Source: Syntrophomonadaceae bacterium
GTDB lineage: Bacteria > Bacillota > Syntrophomonadia > Syntrophomonadales > Syntrophothermaceae
Length of the DNA: 12,736 bases
Reading direction: 5' to 3'
Assembly: GCA_029907055.1 (NCBI GenBank)
Contig: JARYMO010000018.1
Coordinates: forward strand, 1 to 12,736
Shown here: piece by piece, positions 5,977 through 11,775 of the stretch
Position numbering within the stretch: the first letter of the stretch is position 1
How the letters are laid out: each line of letters starts with the position of its first letter
Program-made: the position numbers and the translations under genes
Notes under the pieces: generated by a model
What the model saw: only the letters and a program-made list of their open reading frames with translations
The model's database searches: none
What the model was told of the DNA's origin: nothing

Positions 5977-6313
5977 AGTCGAAGGCGGCCATGGCACGGG
6001 CGATGTACTCCACCACGTCCTGCGCGCCTTCCGTCCCTTCCTCGGCCTGGCCCTCGCGGTAGGCACGCGCCAGGACTTCCGCCAGACCCGGCTCCCCGCC
6101 TCCCAGCGCCCGTTGCAGCTCGCCCCAGCGCCGGGCCAGCTGCTGGACCCGCGGGTCCCGGGGGCTCAGTCCGTCCTCCATGGCCTCCTGCACCTGGCGC
6201 ACCAGGTGCGGCCACTCTCGCGCCGCCGCATCCACGCTGCCGTCACCCGTCAGTTCGCGCTGTCGGCGCATTGCCTCCAGGTGCGCGGCCAGGAACTCTT
6301 CTTTGCGCTCCAT
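5975..6313 (-). CDS. TipAS-like antibiotic-recognition domain protein, stand-alone
   Basis: A 112-aa helical protein resembling the C-terminal TipAS domain of MerR-family regulators, which binds thiopeptides and other drugs. The recognisable part is the second half: EWPHLVRQVQEAMEDGLSP, then DPRVQQLARRWGEL (about 53-66, W63), GGGEPGLAEVLARAY, and a final helix DVVEYIARAMAAF. The N-terminal MerR HTH of TipA-type regulators is absent, and the upstream sequence does not encode one. Start ATG at 6313 is chosen because of a purine-rich AGGGGGAGTGGGG tract upstream; an ATG at 6349 would add 12 residues but lacks such a site. The 163-bp gap to the upstream membrane-protein gene on the same strand suggests a separate transcript, though no promoter is clear. 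Domain call is by pattern recognition and moderately sure. Confidence 0.72.
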   Translation of the reverse strand: MERKEEFLAAHLEAMRRQRELTGDGSVDAAAREWPHLVRQVQEAMEDGLSPRDPRVQQLARRWGELQRALGGGEPGLAEVLARAYREGQAEEGTEGAQDVVEYIARAMAAFD

Positions 6314-6476
6314 CGCTCTACCCCACTCCCCCTCTGCTGCTCGTGCCATGGAGACCCGGCCTGCCACCACCGTAGCGGCCGCTGCGTTTGCTTCAGTCTC
6401 CCCCGTGTTCCGGATGCCCCGTTCTCCCGAGCGGCCGCGGGCATGCCGCGCGCTCCCTCCGCGCCATCTGCGCACA

Positions 6477-6875
6477 CTACATCCGCTGGTCGTAGTAGCG
6501 GTAGAAGAACGCGTAGACCAGGATCTGCGCCGCTACCAGCAATCCCAGTACGTCCCACAGGGGGACCCTGAGCGGGATGCCGGAGGCCACCCCGGCCAGC
6601 ATGGCCACGGCGGCCAGCAGCACGAAGGTCGATAACGCCCCGTAGGAAGCCCTGCCGGTGACCGCCAGGGTTCTTTCGTCACGGGGTTCAAGGCCGCGCT
6701 CCCGCAGCTCCTGCTCCCGGCGCGTGCGGGCCTGCCGGGCAACGGAGGTGGCCATGGCAGCCACAGCCAGGCTGAGACCTGCCTCCACCCGCCCGCGCAG
6801 CAGGAGCAGGGCAGCCGCGACCAGCACCATGCCCTGGAAGACCCCTTCAGCCATCCCGCGCTGTCTCGGGTTCAT
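6477..6875 (-). CDS. Small membrane protein paired with HTH regulator
   Basis: A 132-aa protein with four likely membrane helices: two in the first third (about 11-27 and 31-46), then a charged cytoplasmic loop rich in Arg and Glu (ARQARTRREQELRERGLEPRD), then two more (about 76-98 and 105-123), ending YRYYDQRM. This arrangement resembles the small DUF2178-type membrane proteins often encoded with a YozG-like repressor; the family name is tentative. Its ATG (6873-6875) overlaps the TGA of the HTH gene (6872-6874), so the two are translationally coupled, and GAGGAGAGGAG precedes the start. In such pairs the membrane protein may sense a signal or antagonise the repressor; nothing in the sequence proves this. 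The function is unknown. Confidence 0.8.
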   Translation of the reverse strand: MNPRQRGMAEGVFQGMVLVAAALLLLRGRVEAGLSLAVAAMATSVARQARTRREQELRERGLEPRDERTLAVTGRASYGALSTFVLLAAVAMLAGVASGIPLRVPLWDVLGLLVAAQILVYAFFYRYYDQRM

Positions 6876-7084
6876 GCCTGCTCCTCTCCTCCCTCCTCGG
6901 CCAGGAAGACCTCCTCCACTGCCAGCCCGAACACCCTGGCCAGCCGGAAGGCCAGCAGAATCGAAGGGTTGTACCGCCCCCGCTCGATGGAGATGACCGT
7001 CTGCCGGGATACCCCCACCCTGGCCGCCAATTCCTCCTGGGTCAGTCCGGCCTGTTCGCGCAGCTCGCGCACCCTGTTCCGCAC
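6872..7084 (-). CDS. YozG/Cro-like XRE-family HTH transcriptional regulator
   Basis: A 70-aa DNA-binding protein consisting of little more than a Cro/C1-type helix-turn-helix: RNRVRELREQAGLTQEELA, then VGVSRQTVISIERGRYNPSI, then LAFRLARVFGLAVEEVF. Length and sequence match the short YozG-like regulators. The start is GTG at 7084, with GGTGGG upstream: this gives the canonical (M)RNRVREL opening. The ATG at 7129 is rejected because it lies inside the predicted -10 box and its extension would translate the operator palindrome. A GTG at 7072 is a weaker alternative. The gene is first in a two-gene operon with the membrane protein (ATGA overlap). A perfect palindrome abutting the -10 box strongly suggests autorepression. 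Confidence 0.9.
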   Translation of the reverse strand: MRNRVRELREQAGLTQEELAARVGVSRQTVISIERGRYNPSILLAFRLARVFGLAVEEVFLAEEGGEEQA

Positions 7085-7100
7085 GCCCCTTACCCACCGC

Positions 7101-7124
7101 CTATGTAAAGCTCGCTTTACATAG
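7101..7124. promoter_or_regulatory. Perfect palindromic operator of the HTH operon
   Basis: Two perfect 11-bp arms (CTATGTAAAGC and its complement) flank a 2-bp centre. The palindrome begins immediately downstream of the -10 box at 7125-7130 and would cover the transcription start, an ideal site for a dimeric repressor. It is A/T-rich against GC-rich surroundings. The obvious ligand is the HTH protein encoded just downstream (inference). Confidence 0.8.
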
Positions 7125-7153
7125 AGCATACTTCCGTTCTCGCGCCCTGTCAA
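7125..7153 (-). promoter_or_regulatory. Promoter of the HTH/membrane-protein operon
   Basis: On the minus strand a consensus TTGACA (7153-7148) is followed after 17 bp by TATGCT (7130-7125). The start of transcription is expected near 7118, within the palindrome, leaving a leader of about 30 nt before the GTG at 7084. Confidence 0.75.
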
Positions 7154-7195
7154 GCCGACGTCACCCCCGGGGGACAAGGCGGAGGAGCGCGGTTG

Positions 7196-7224
7196 TTGAG
7201 CCTGCGCTGTCAGCGCGGTACAAT
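7196..7224 (+). promoter_or_regulatory. Predicted promoter of the 83-aa hypothetical gene
   Basis: TTGAGC (7196-7201) and TACAAT (7219-7224) are exactly 17 bp apart; the -10 box matches five of six consensus bases. Transcription would start near 7231, about 26 nt before the GTG. It diverges from the HTH-operon promoter, with 42 bp between the two -35 boxes. Confidence 0.6.
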
Positions 7225-7256
7225 GGCGCCAGCAGCCAGGCGAGGAGGGATGGGGC

Positions 7257-7508
7257 GTGCGCATCGAGGTTGATACCGCCTTCGACATCGGCGACCGGGT
7301 GCGGGTACGGGAAGAGCAGGGGTGGCGCTGGGCCACCGTGGCTGCCGTGATGGTGGAGGTGGGCGGCGAGCTCAACGTGTTCTACCGCCTGCACGCCGAA
7401 GGACCGGCACTGGAATGCAACCCGGTCATCGAGGAGCACCTGCTGCAGGGTAACCCTCCCGGCAACTCCTTCCGCCCGCGGGACGACCGCGACACGCTTC
7501 CCGGGTAG
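7257..7508 (+). CDS. Hypothetical 83-aa protein
   Basis: I do not recognise this protein. It starts at GTG 7257, with GAGGAGG at 7242-7248 spaced 8 bp away and a good promoter upstream, so it is likely expressed. It is soluble. The first 45 residues look like a small beta-barrel: FDIGDRVRVREEQGWRWATV, then VEVGGELNVFYRLHAEG, a pattern seen in SH3-like or KOW-like folds (inference from strand alternation and the GD turn only). The tail is acidic then Arg/Pro-rich and probably flexible. A bulged hairpin (AGAGCC at 7507-7512 with GGCTCT at 7534-7539) begins in the stop codon and might end the transcript. It sits divergently beside the HTH operon; no functional link is visible. Confidence 0.7.
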   Translation: MRIEVDTAFDIGDRVRVREEQGWRWATVAAVMVEVGGELNVFYRLHAEGPALECNPVIEEHLLQGNPPGNSFRPRDDRDTLPG

Positions 7509-7702
7509 AGCCGCCGCATCTGGCCTCCAGGAAGGCTCTGCGCTCACCACCTGTCCCCGGCCGCGGACCACACCTTTCGGGCCCGGGACTGGTAGAATAG
7601 GAAGCGGGGTGCCGCCCGTCTCGTGCCTGGCAGGCGGTCGGCGGGCGTGGCCGGAGTTGCCGGGCACCACCAGTGAAGCAGGACAGGAAAGGAAGAGCGC
7701 GG

Positions 7703-8668
7703 ATGAGCGGGCAGAGGAGTGCCATGTTCGATGTCCTCAAGGGTCTGGGTATCATGTCGGTGGTATTCAGCCACGTGTACCGTGGCGGCACGGACTTCGT
7801 CGCGGTCTTCGTCCGTGAGCTGGCGATGTGGAGCGTGCCGATGTTCTTCATGGTGCAGGGGCATTTCATGCCGGCGGGGGCCAGGAACTGGCTTGCCAGC
7901 ACCTGGAAGCGGCTGCGCTCGGTGTACGCGGTATACCTGGTGTGGGCAACGGCCTACGGGGTGTACTACTGGGTCACCGTTGGCAAGAAGTTCACCCTCC
8001 TTGACCTGGTGCTGGGCCGCACCGCCCTGCACCTCTACTACATGTTCCACTACATAGTGTTCGCCGTCTTCTGCCCCCTGCTCTACTTCCTGCCCCGCCC
8101 GGCCCGCCTTGCCTGCCTGTGGGCAATGGTGGGCAGCAACCTGGCCCTGACCGCGGTCCTCGAGGTCTCCAGGACCTACCAGCTGCACCTCATCTCGTAC
8201 AGTGGCCCCAACCCGGTCAAGTGGTGGGGGTTCGTGGCCGTGGGCATGCTGGTGGCCGAGTATCCCCACCTCAAGGACTACATCGCGCGCCACGCGCGCA
8301 CCTTCTTCCTGGGTGCGCTGGCCGTGGCACTGGTGGGCCTCTTCGAGCCCTACCTGGCCAACACGCTGGGCTACCTGTTCAACAAGGTCGCCCTGTGGCC
8401 GCTGGCCCTGGGACTCACCCTGGCGCTGGCCATCTACTACAGCTCGCCCCGTGCCTGGGGAACCCACAACCTGGCGTACGTGGGCCAGCGCACCTTCGGC
8501 ATCTACCTGGGGCACTTCTTCCTCGTGGACCCACTGCGACGCCTGGTGCCCGGCGACCGCACCCTGGTGGCCATCGTCATCCTGCTGACCTGCCTGGCGG
8601 TCATCGCCGCCTGGCGGCGACTGGTGCAGCGCTGGCGCCGGCCAGCCCCGGGGACTTCCATTTCCTAG
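7703..8668 (+). CDS. Acyltransferase-3 family integral membrane protein
   Basis: A 321-aa polytopic membrane protein with about ten hydrophobic helices. The N-terminus shows the family signature FDVLKGLGIMSVVFSHVYRG, with the conserved helix-1 histidine at residue 24 and Asp10 before it. HLYYMFHYIVF and a late GIYLGHFFLVD are also typical. Acyltransferase-3 proteins move acyl groups, often O-acetyl, onto sugars, peptidoglycan, lipids or small molecules at the membrane; the substrate cannot be told here. There is no attached SGNH domain, unlike OatA-type proteins. Start: ATG at 7703 with AGGAAAGGAAG upstream; an ATG at 7724 with AGAGGAG and a GTG at 7673 without a site are alternatives. It is 45 bp upstream of the RMD1-like gene on the same strand, possibly co-transcribed. 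Confidence 0.85.
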   Translation: MSGQRSAMFDVLKGLGIMSVVFSHVYRGGTDFVAVFVRELAMWSVPMFFMVQGHFMPAGARNWLASTWKRLRSVYAVYLVWATAYGVYYWVTVGKKFTLLDLVLGRTALHLYYMFHYIVFAVFCPLLYFLPRPARLACLWAMVGSNLALTAVLEVSRTYQLHLISYSGPNPVKWWGFVAVGMLVAEYPHLKDYIARHARTFFLGALAVALVGLFEPYLANTLGYLFNKVALWPLALGLTLALAIYYSSPRAWGTHNLAYVGQRTFGIYLGHFFLVDPLRRLVPGDRTLVAIVILLTCLAVIAAWRRLVQRWRRPAPGTSIS

Positions 8669-8713
8669 CGGCCCTTTAGGCACGGCGGCACCGTCGAGAA
8701 AGGAGTCCGAATC

Positions 8714-9760
8714 ATGTACCAGATCTACTACTACCGGGTGTACGAAACGGGGGGGGAAATCAACCTCGACCAGCTGGAACGGGACCTCGGCCGCGCGCAC
8801 GACATCTCCCGCTCCCGCTTCGCGCGCCTGGCCCCCAAGTCCATCCGCATGGAGCAGCCGCCCCTGCAGTTGACCGTGGGGACCGCCCTGGCCGGCAACG
8901 GGGGACCGGAGCTGCAGCTGACGGTTCGCGCCAAGATCTTCGACATCGGGGCCATCAGCCTGTGCCTGGCGGCGGAACGTCACGACGACCGCCTGCTCGA
9001 CATCGCCGTCAGTTCGGCGGAGGACGGGTGGCTGGAGGAACAGTTCGCGCAGGGCCTGGCCCTGGTGCGTGGCATCCTGGAGCCCTGCCTGGGCGACCTG
9101 CAGGTAGACATCGACTTCTACGAGGACTTCACCGTCTACGTCGTGGACAGCCCGGCACTGGTGCAGGACCCGGTGGCGGTGCTGATGGGGGAACACGGGC
9201 CCTTCAGCCAGCAGGTACGCGAACAGGTGCTGCGCAACACCCTCAGCTACACCCTGGACGACTATGCCATCCTCTCCTGGGACTCGGCGCTGCTGTGCGA
9301 TCGGGAACCCCCGGTGGACCTCATCGAGCTCATCGAGTTTGCCAACGTGCAGTTGCTGGAACTGCGTTACTATGACCGGCTGCTGGGTGCCCACATGACC
9401 AAGATGTACGAGGACATCAAGTCCGTCGACCGCTCCGGCTACCGGCCTCCGCGGCGCTACCGGGCCATCATGAGCCAGCTGATGGAGACTATTGCCGATG
9501 TCACCGAGGTGACGGAGAAGATTGTCAACCTCATCAAGATTACCGAGGACATCTACTACGCGCGCGTCTATGACCAGTGCCTGAAGGTACTGAGGGTGCA
9601 GAACTGGATTGACAGTGTGAACCGCAAGATCAGCGTGCTGCAGCAGAACTACTCCATGCTCAGCAACGAGGTGAACATCCAGCACTCCAACTTCCTGGAG
9701 TGGATCATCATCATACTCATCGCCATGGAGTTCGCACTGGCCATCTGGCAGAGCCTGTAG
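8714..9760 (+). CDS. RMD1/YagE family protein (DUF155)
   Basis: A 348-aa protein resembling the RMD1/YagE (DUF155) family, which is widespread in fungi (RMD1, RMD8), mitochondria and some bacteria but biochemically obscure. Supporting features are the central DDYAILSWDSALL, the LIEFANVQLLELRYYDRLL segment, a long helical, probably coiled-coil stretch (about 255-325), and the hallmark C-terminal tail anchor FLEWIIIILIAMEFALAIW (327-345). The tail leaves only three residues beyond the helix, so the bulk should be cytoplasmic. Residues 1-210 form a mixed alpha/beta region. Start: ATG at 8714 with AGGAG at 8701-8705. It may share a transcript with the acyltransferase; the perfect hairpin at 9805-9836 follows 44 bp after its stop codon. 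The family call rests on the C-terminal half. Confidence 0.8.
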   Translation: MYQIYYYRVYETGGEINLDQLERDLGRAHDISRSRFARLAPKSIRMEQPPLQLTVGTALAGNGGPELQLTVRAKIFDIGAISLCLAAERHDDRLLDIAVSSAEDGWLEEQFAQGLALVRGILEPCLGDLQVDIDFYEDFTVYVVDSPALVQDPVAVLMGEHGPFSQQVREQVLRNTLSYTLDDYAILSWDSALLCDREPPVDLIELIEFANVQLLELRYYDRLLGAHMTKMYEDIKSVDRSGYRPPRRYRAIMSQLMETIADVTEVTEKIVNLIKITEDIYYARVYDQCLKVLRVQNWIDSVNRKISVLQQNYSMLSNEVNIQHSNFLEWIIIILIAMEFALAIWQSL

Positions 9761-9804
9761 TCGCCGCGGCTCCACCGCCGGGTCCCCGGGTGCAATGCAA
9801 CAGT

Positions 9805-9836
9805 GAAGCGAGGGCCGGCAGGCCGGCCCTCGCTTC
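9805..9836. terminator. Perfect 15-bp GC-rich hairpin between convergent genes
   Basis: Arms 9805-9819 and 9822-9836 are perfectly complementary over 15 bp around a 2-nt centre (effectively a 4-nt loop). It sits between the convergent RMD1-like gene and dctM. On the plus strand it is followed by a pyrimidine-rich run but no true T-tract. Most likely a bidirectional terminator. Confidence 0.75.
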
Positions 9837-9886
9837 TCCGTCTCCCTCAGGCTGTCCCCACCTGTTCCTGTTGTCGCGCTCCCCCG

Positions 9887-11194
9887 CTACGGCATGGCGG
9901 AAGGCAGGGCCGTGCACAGCCACGGGAAGGCCACCAGGAGGGCGGTGCATACCACCTGGGCGGCCAGAAACGGCCAGATGCCGCGGAAGATGACCTCCAG
10001 CGGCACCTCCGGCGCCACTCCCTTGATGACGTAGACGTTCATCCCCACCGGCGGCGTGATGACCCCCATGGCCACCACCATCACGATGATGACGCCGAAC
10101 CATATGGGGTCATACCCCAGGGTACCGACCACGATGGGGTAGAAGATAGGGATGGTGAGGAGGATCATGGCCAGCGCGTCGATGAAACAGCCCAGCACGA
10201 AATACACCAGGACGACGATGGCCATGATGACCGCCGCCGGCAGGTCGAGACTGCCGGCCCACGTCGCCAGTTCGAATGGCACCCGGCTGACGGCCATGAA
10301 ACGTCCGAACATCATGGCCGCCGCCACCATCAGCATGATCATGGCCGTGGTGCGAGTGGCATCCAGCAACGATTGGCCGAAGGCCTTGCGGGTCATGCTC
10401 CTCCCCAGCAGGGTCACCGCCAGCACACCCCCCGCTCCCACTGCCCCCGCTTCGGTAGGCGTGAACCAGCCAGCGAACAGCCCGCCCACCGACAGGGCGA
10501 ACACCACCAGCACCTCCCACAGGCCGCCGGAGAGCGCCTGCACCCGTTCCCGCCAGGAGGAGCGCGCTCCCGCCGGGCCCAGCCCTGGCTGGCGCCAGGT
10601 GAGCAGCACGATGGTGAGAATGTAGAGGAGCATGAGCAGAAGCCCGGGGACGATGCCGGCCACGAACAGCTTGCCGATCGACTGCTCGGTAGCGGTGCCG
10701 TAGACGATGAAGATGACGCTGGGAGGAATCAGCACTCCCAGCACGCCCCCCGCCGCGATGCTGGCCGTGGCCAGCGACTCGTCGTAGTGGTACTTCTTCA
10801 TCTCCGGCAGGGCGATGGCCCCCATGGTGGCCGCAGTGGCGGTGTTGGAACCGCAGATGGCACCGAAGACGGCGCAGGCCACCTGCGTGGCGGCCGCCAG
10901 CCCCCCGGGGAGGTGTCCCACCAGGCTGTAGGCAAAGCGGTACATGCGCGTGCCGATGCCGGAGTGGTAGGCCAGGAAGCCCATCCACACGAACATGGCG
11001 ATGACGCTCAACGAGTAGGAGGTGAAGGCATTGACGATCTCCTTGCCTACCATGTCCAGTCCCGCCGACCAGGAAGTGAGCAGGCTGAACCCCACTGCCC
11101 CCACCAGGGCCATCGCATAGGAAATGGGCATCCTCAGCGCCAGCAACACGATGAAGACGCCCACGCCCAGTGCTCCGATTCCGACCGGTGTCAT
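9887..11194 (-). CDS. dctM: TRAP transporter large permease subunit, DctM type
   Basis: The large membrane subunit of a tripartite ATP-independent periplasmic transporter, which forms the ion-coupled translocation path. At 435 aa and about 12 hydrophobic segments it is full length. Diagnostic stretches include FGAICGSNTATAATMGAIAL (GSN at 115-117), then GVLGVLIPPSVIFIVYGTAT (PPS at 157-159), KLFVAGIVPGLLL, FTPTEAGAVGAGG, and near the end ITPPVGMNVYVIKGVAP. The ATG at 11194 begins MTPVGIGALGVGVFIVLLAL; an AAGGGA lies about 10 nt upstream. It follows dctQ after 24 bp and is the last gene of the operon, ending 50 bp before the perfect hairpin. Substrate is set by DctP. Confidence 0.95.
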   Translation of the reverse strand: MTPVGIGALGVGVFIVLLALRMPISYAMALVGAVGFSLLTSWSAGLDMVGKEIVNAFTSYSLSVIAMFVWMGFLAYHSGIGTRMYRFAYSLVGHLPGGLAAATQVACAVFGAICGSNTATAATMGAIALPEMKKYHYDESLATASIAAGGVLGVLIPPSVIFIVYGTATEQSIGKLFVAGIVPGLLLMLLYILTIVLLTWRQPGLGPAGARSSWRERVQALSGGLWEVLVVFALSVGGLFAGWFTPTEAGAVGAGGVLAVTLLGRSMTRKAFGQSLLDATRTTAMIMLMVAAAMMFGRFMAVSRVPFELATWAGSLDLPAAVIMAIVVLVYFVLGCFIDALAMILLTIPIFYPIVVGTLGYDPIWFGVIIVMVVAMGVITPPVGMNVYVIKGVAPEVPLEVIFRGIWPFLAAQVVCTALLVAFPWLCTALPSAMP

Positions 11195-11218
11195 CTCATC
11201 AACGTCCCTTGCACTCCC

Positions 11219-11752
11219 TCACTGTACTTCCGGTTCCGCCTGCCCCAGGCCCTGCGCCAGGGCCATGCTGCCCAGCCAGGCACGGGCTGACTCTGCCGTC
11301 CGCCAGGCCAGCGCCAGGCTCAAGGCCAGCAGTCCGGCTGCCAGCAGGTAGGCGACCGGGGCCAGCGGTACCTGGAGCGTCGACGACACCAGCCCTTTGA
11401 CCCGCATGGTGTTGGCGTAACGGGACAGGTCGATGGCTACCAGCAGCCACATCCCGCACGACACCCCGTGTATCAACGTGTCCAGCAGCGCCTGCAGGGA
11501 CGGAGCCAGCCGGCCGGCCACCAGGTCCACCGCGATGTGGCCGTTCTGGACTGCGCAGTTGGCCAGCGCCAGGCCGATGGCCAGCCCGGTGAGAATCCCT
11601 ACTAGGTCGTAGGTGCCGCTGATGGGGCGGTGTAGCACCGCTCTCATCAGGACATTAGTCACCACCAGCACCATGACCGCAGCCAGGCACAACCCCGCCA
11701 GCCGGTCCAGTTGCCGGCTGAGGTCCGCCACCAGGCGACCGAACATACCCAT
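11219..11752 (-). CDS. dctQ: TRAP transporter small permease subunit, DctQ type
   Basis: The small membrane subunit of the TRAP transporter, which partners DctM. The 177-aa protein has four hydrophobic helices (about 17-38, 46-67, 87-108 and 123-150), as expected. The family-typical loop NGHIAVDLV lies between helices 2 and 3, and LMRAVLHRPISGTYDLVG precedes helix 2. Start: ATG at 11752 with a strong AAGGAGGG six bases upstream; a second in-frame ATG lies two codons later. It is 23 bp downstream of dctP and 24 bp upstream of dctM, so the three genes form one transcription unit. The C-terminal tail (about 150-177) is longer than the minimum and has no recognisable motif. Confidence 0.92.
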   Translation of the reverse strand: MGMFGRLVADLSRQLDRLAGLCLAAVMVLVVTNVLMRAVLHRPISGTYDLVGILTGLAIGLALANCAVQNGHIAVDLVAGRLAPSLQALLDTLIHGVSCGMWLLVAIDLSRYANTMRVKGLVSSTLQVPLAPVAYLLAAGLLALSLALAWRTAESARAWLGSMALAQGLGQAEPEVQ

Positions 11753-11775
11753 GACATACCCTCCTTGCTACTGTC

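Noticed and set aside
5370..6215. Upstream extension of the MsrB frame to 6215
   Set aside because: Low-complexity shadow of the GyrI-like gene; MsrB is complete from 5369.
6375..6440. Two GCGGCCGC palindromes between the membrane-protein and TipAS-like genes
   Set aside because: Eight-base palindromes of pure G/C are expected by chance in this composition; no other regulatory context.
7593..7598. TAGAAT as a -10 box for the acyltransferase gene
   Set aside because: No -35-like hexamer at 16-18 bp upstream, so the promoter is not supported.
7544..9775. 743-codon open frame on minus, antisense to the acyltransferase and RMD1-like genes
   Set aside because: Composition is His/Gln/Val/Asp-biased with no domain or membrane pattern; the plus-strand frames carry clear family signatures. 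It is a GC-rich shadow frame.
9803..11290. 495-codon open frame on plus, antisense to dctM
   Set aside because: Extremely rich in His, Asp, Gln, Arg and Gly, the expected antisense image of a hydrophobic membrane protein; dctM on minus is unmistakable.
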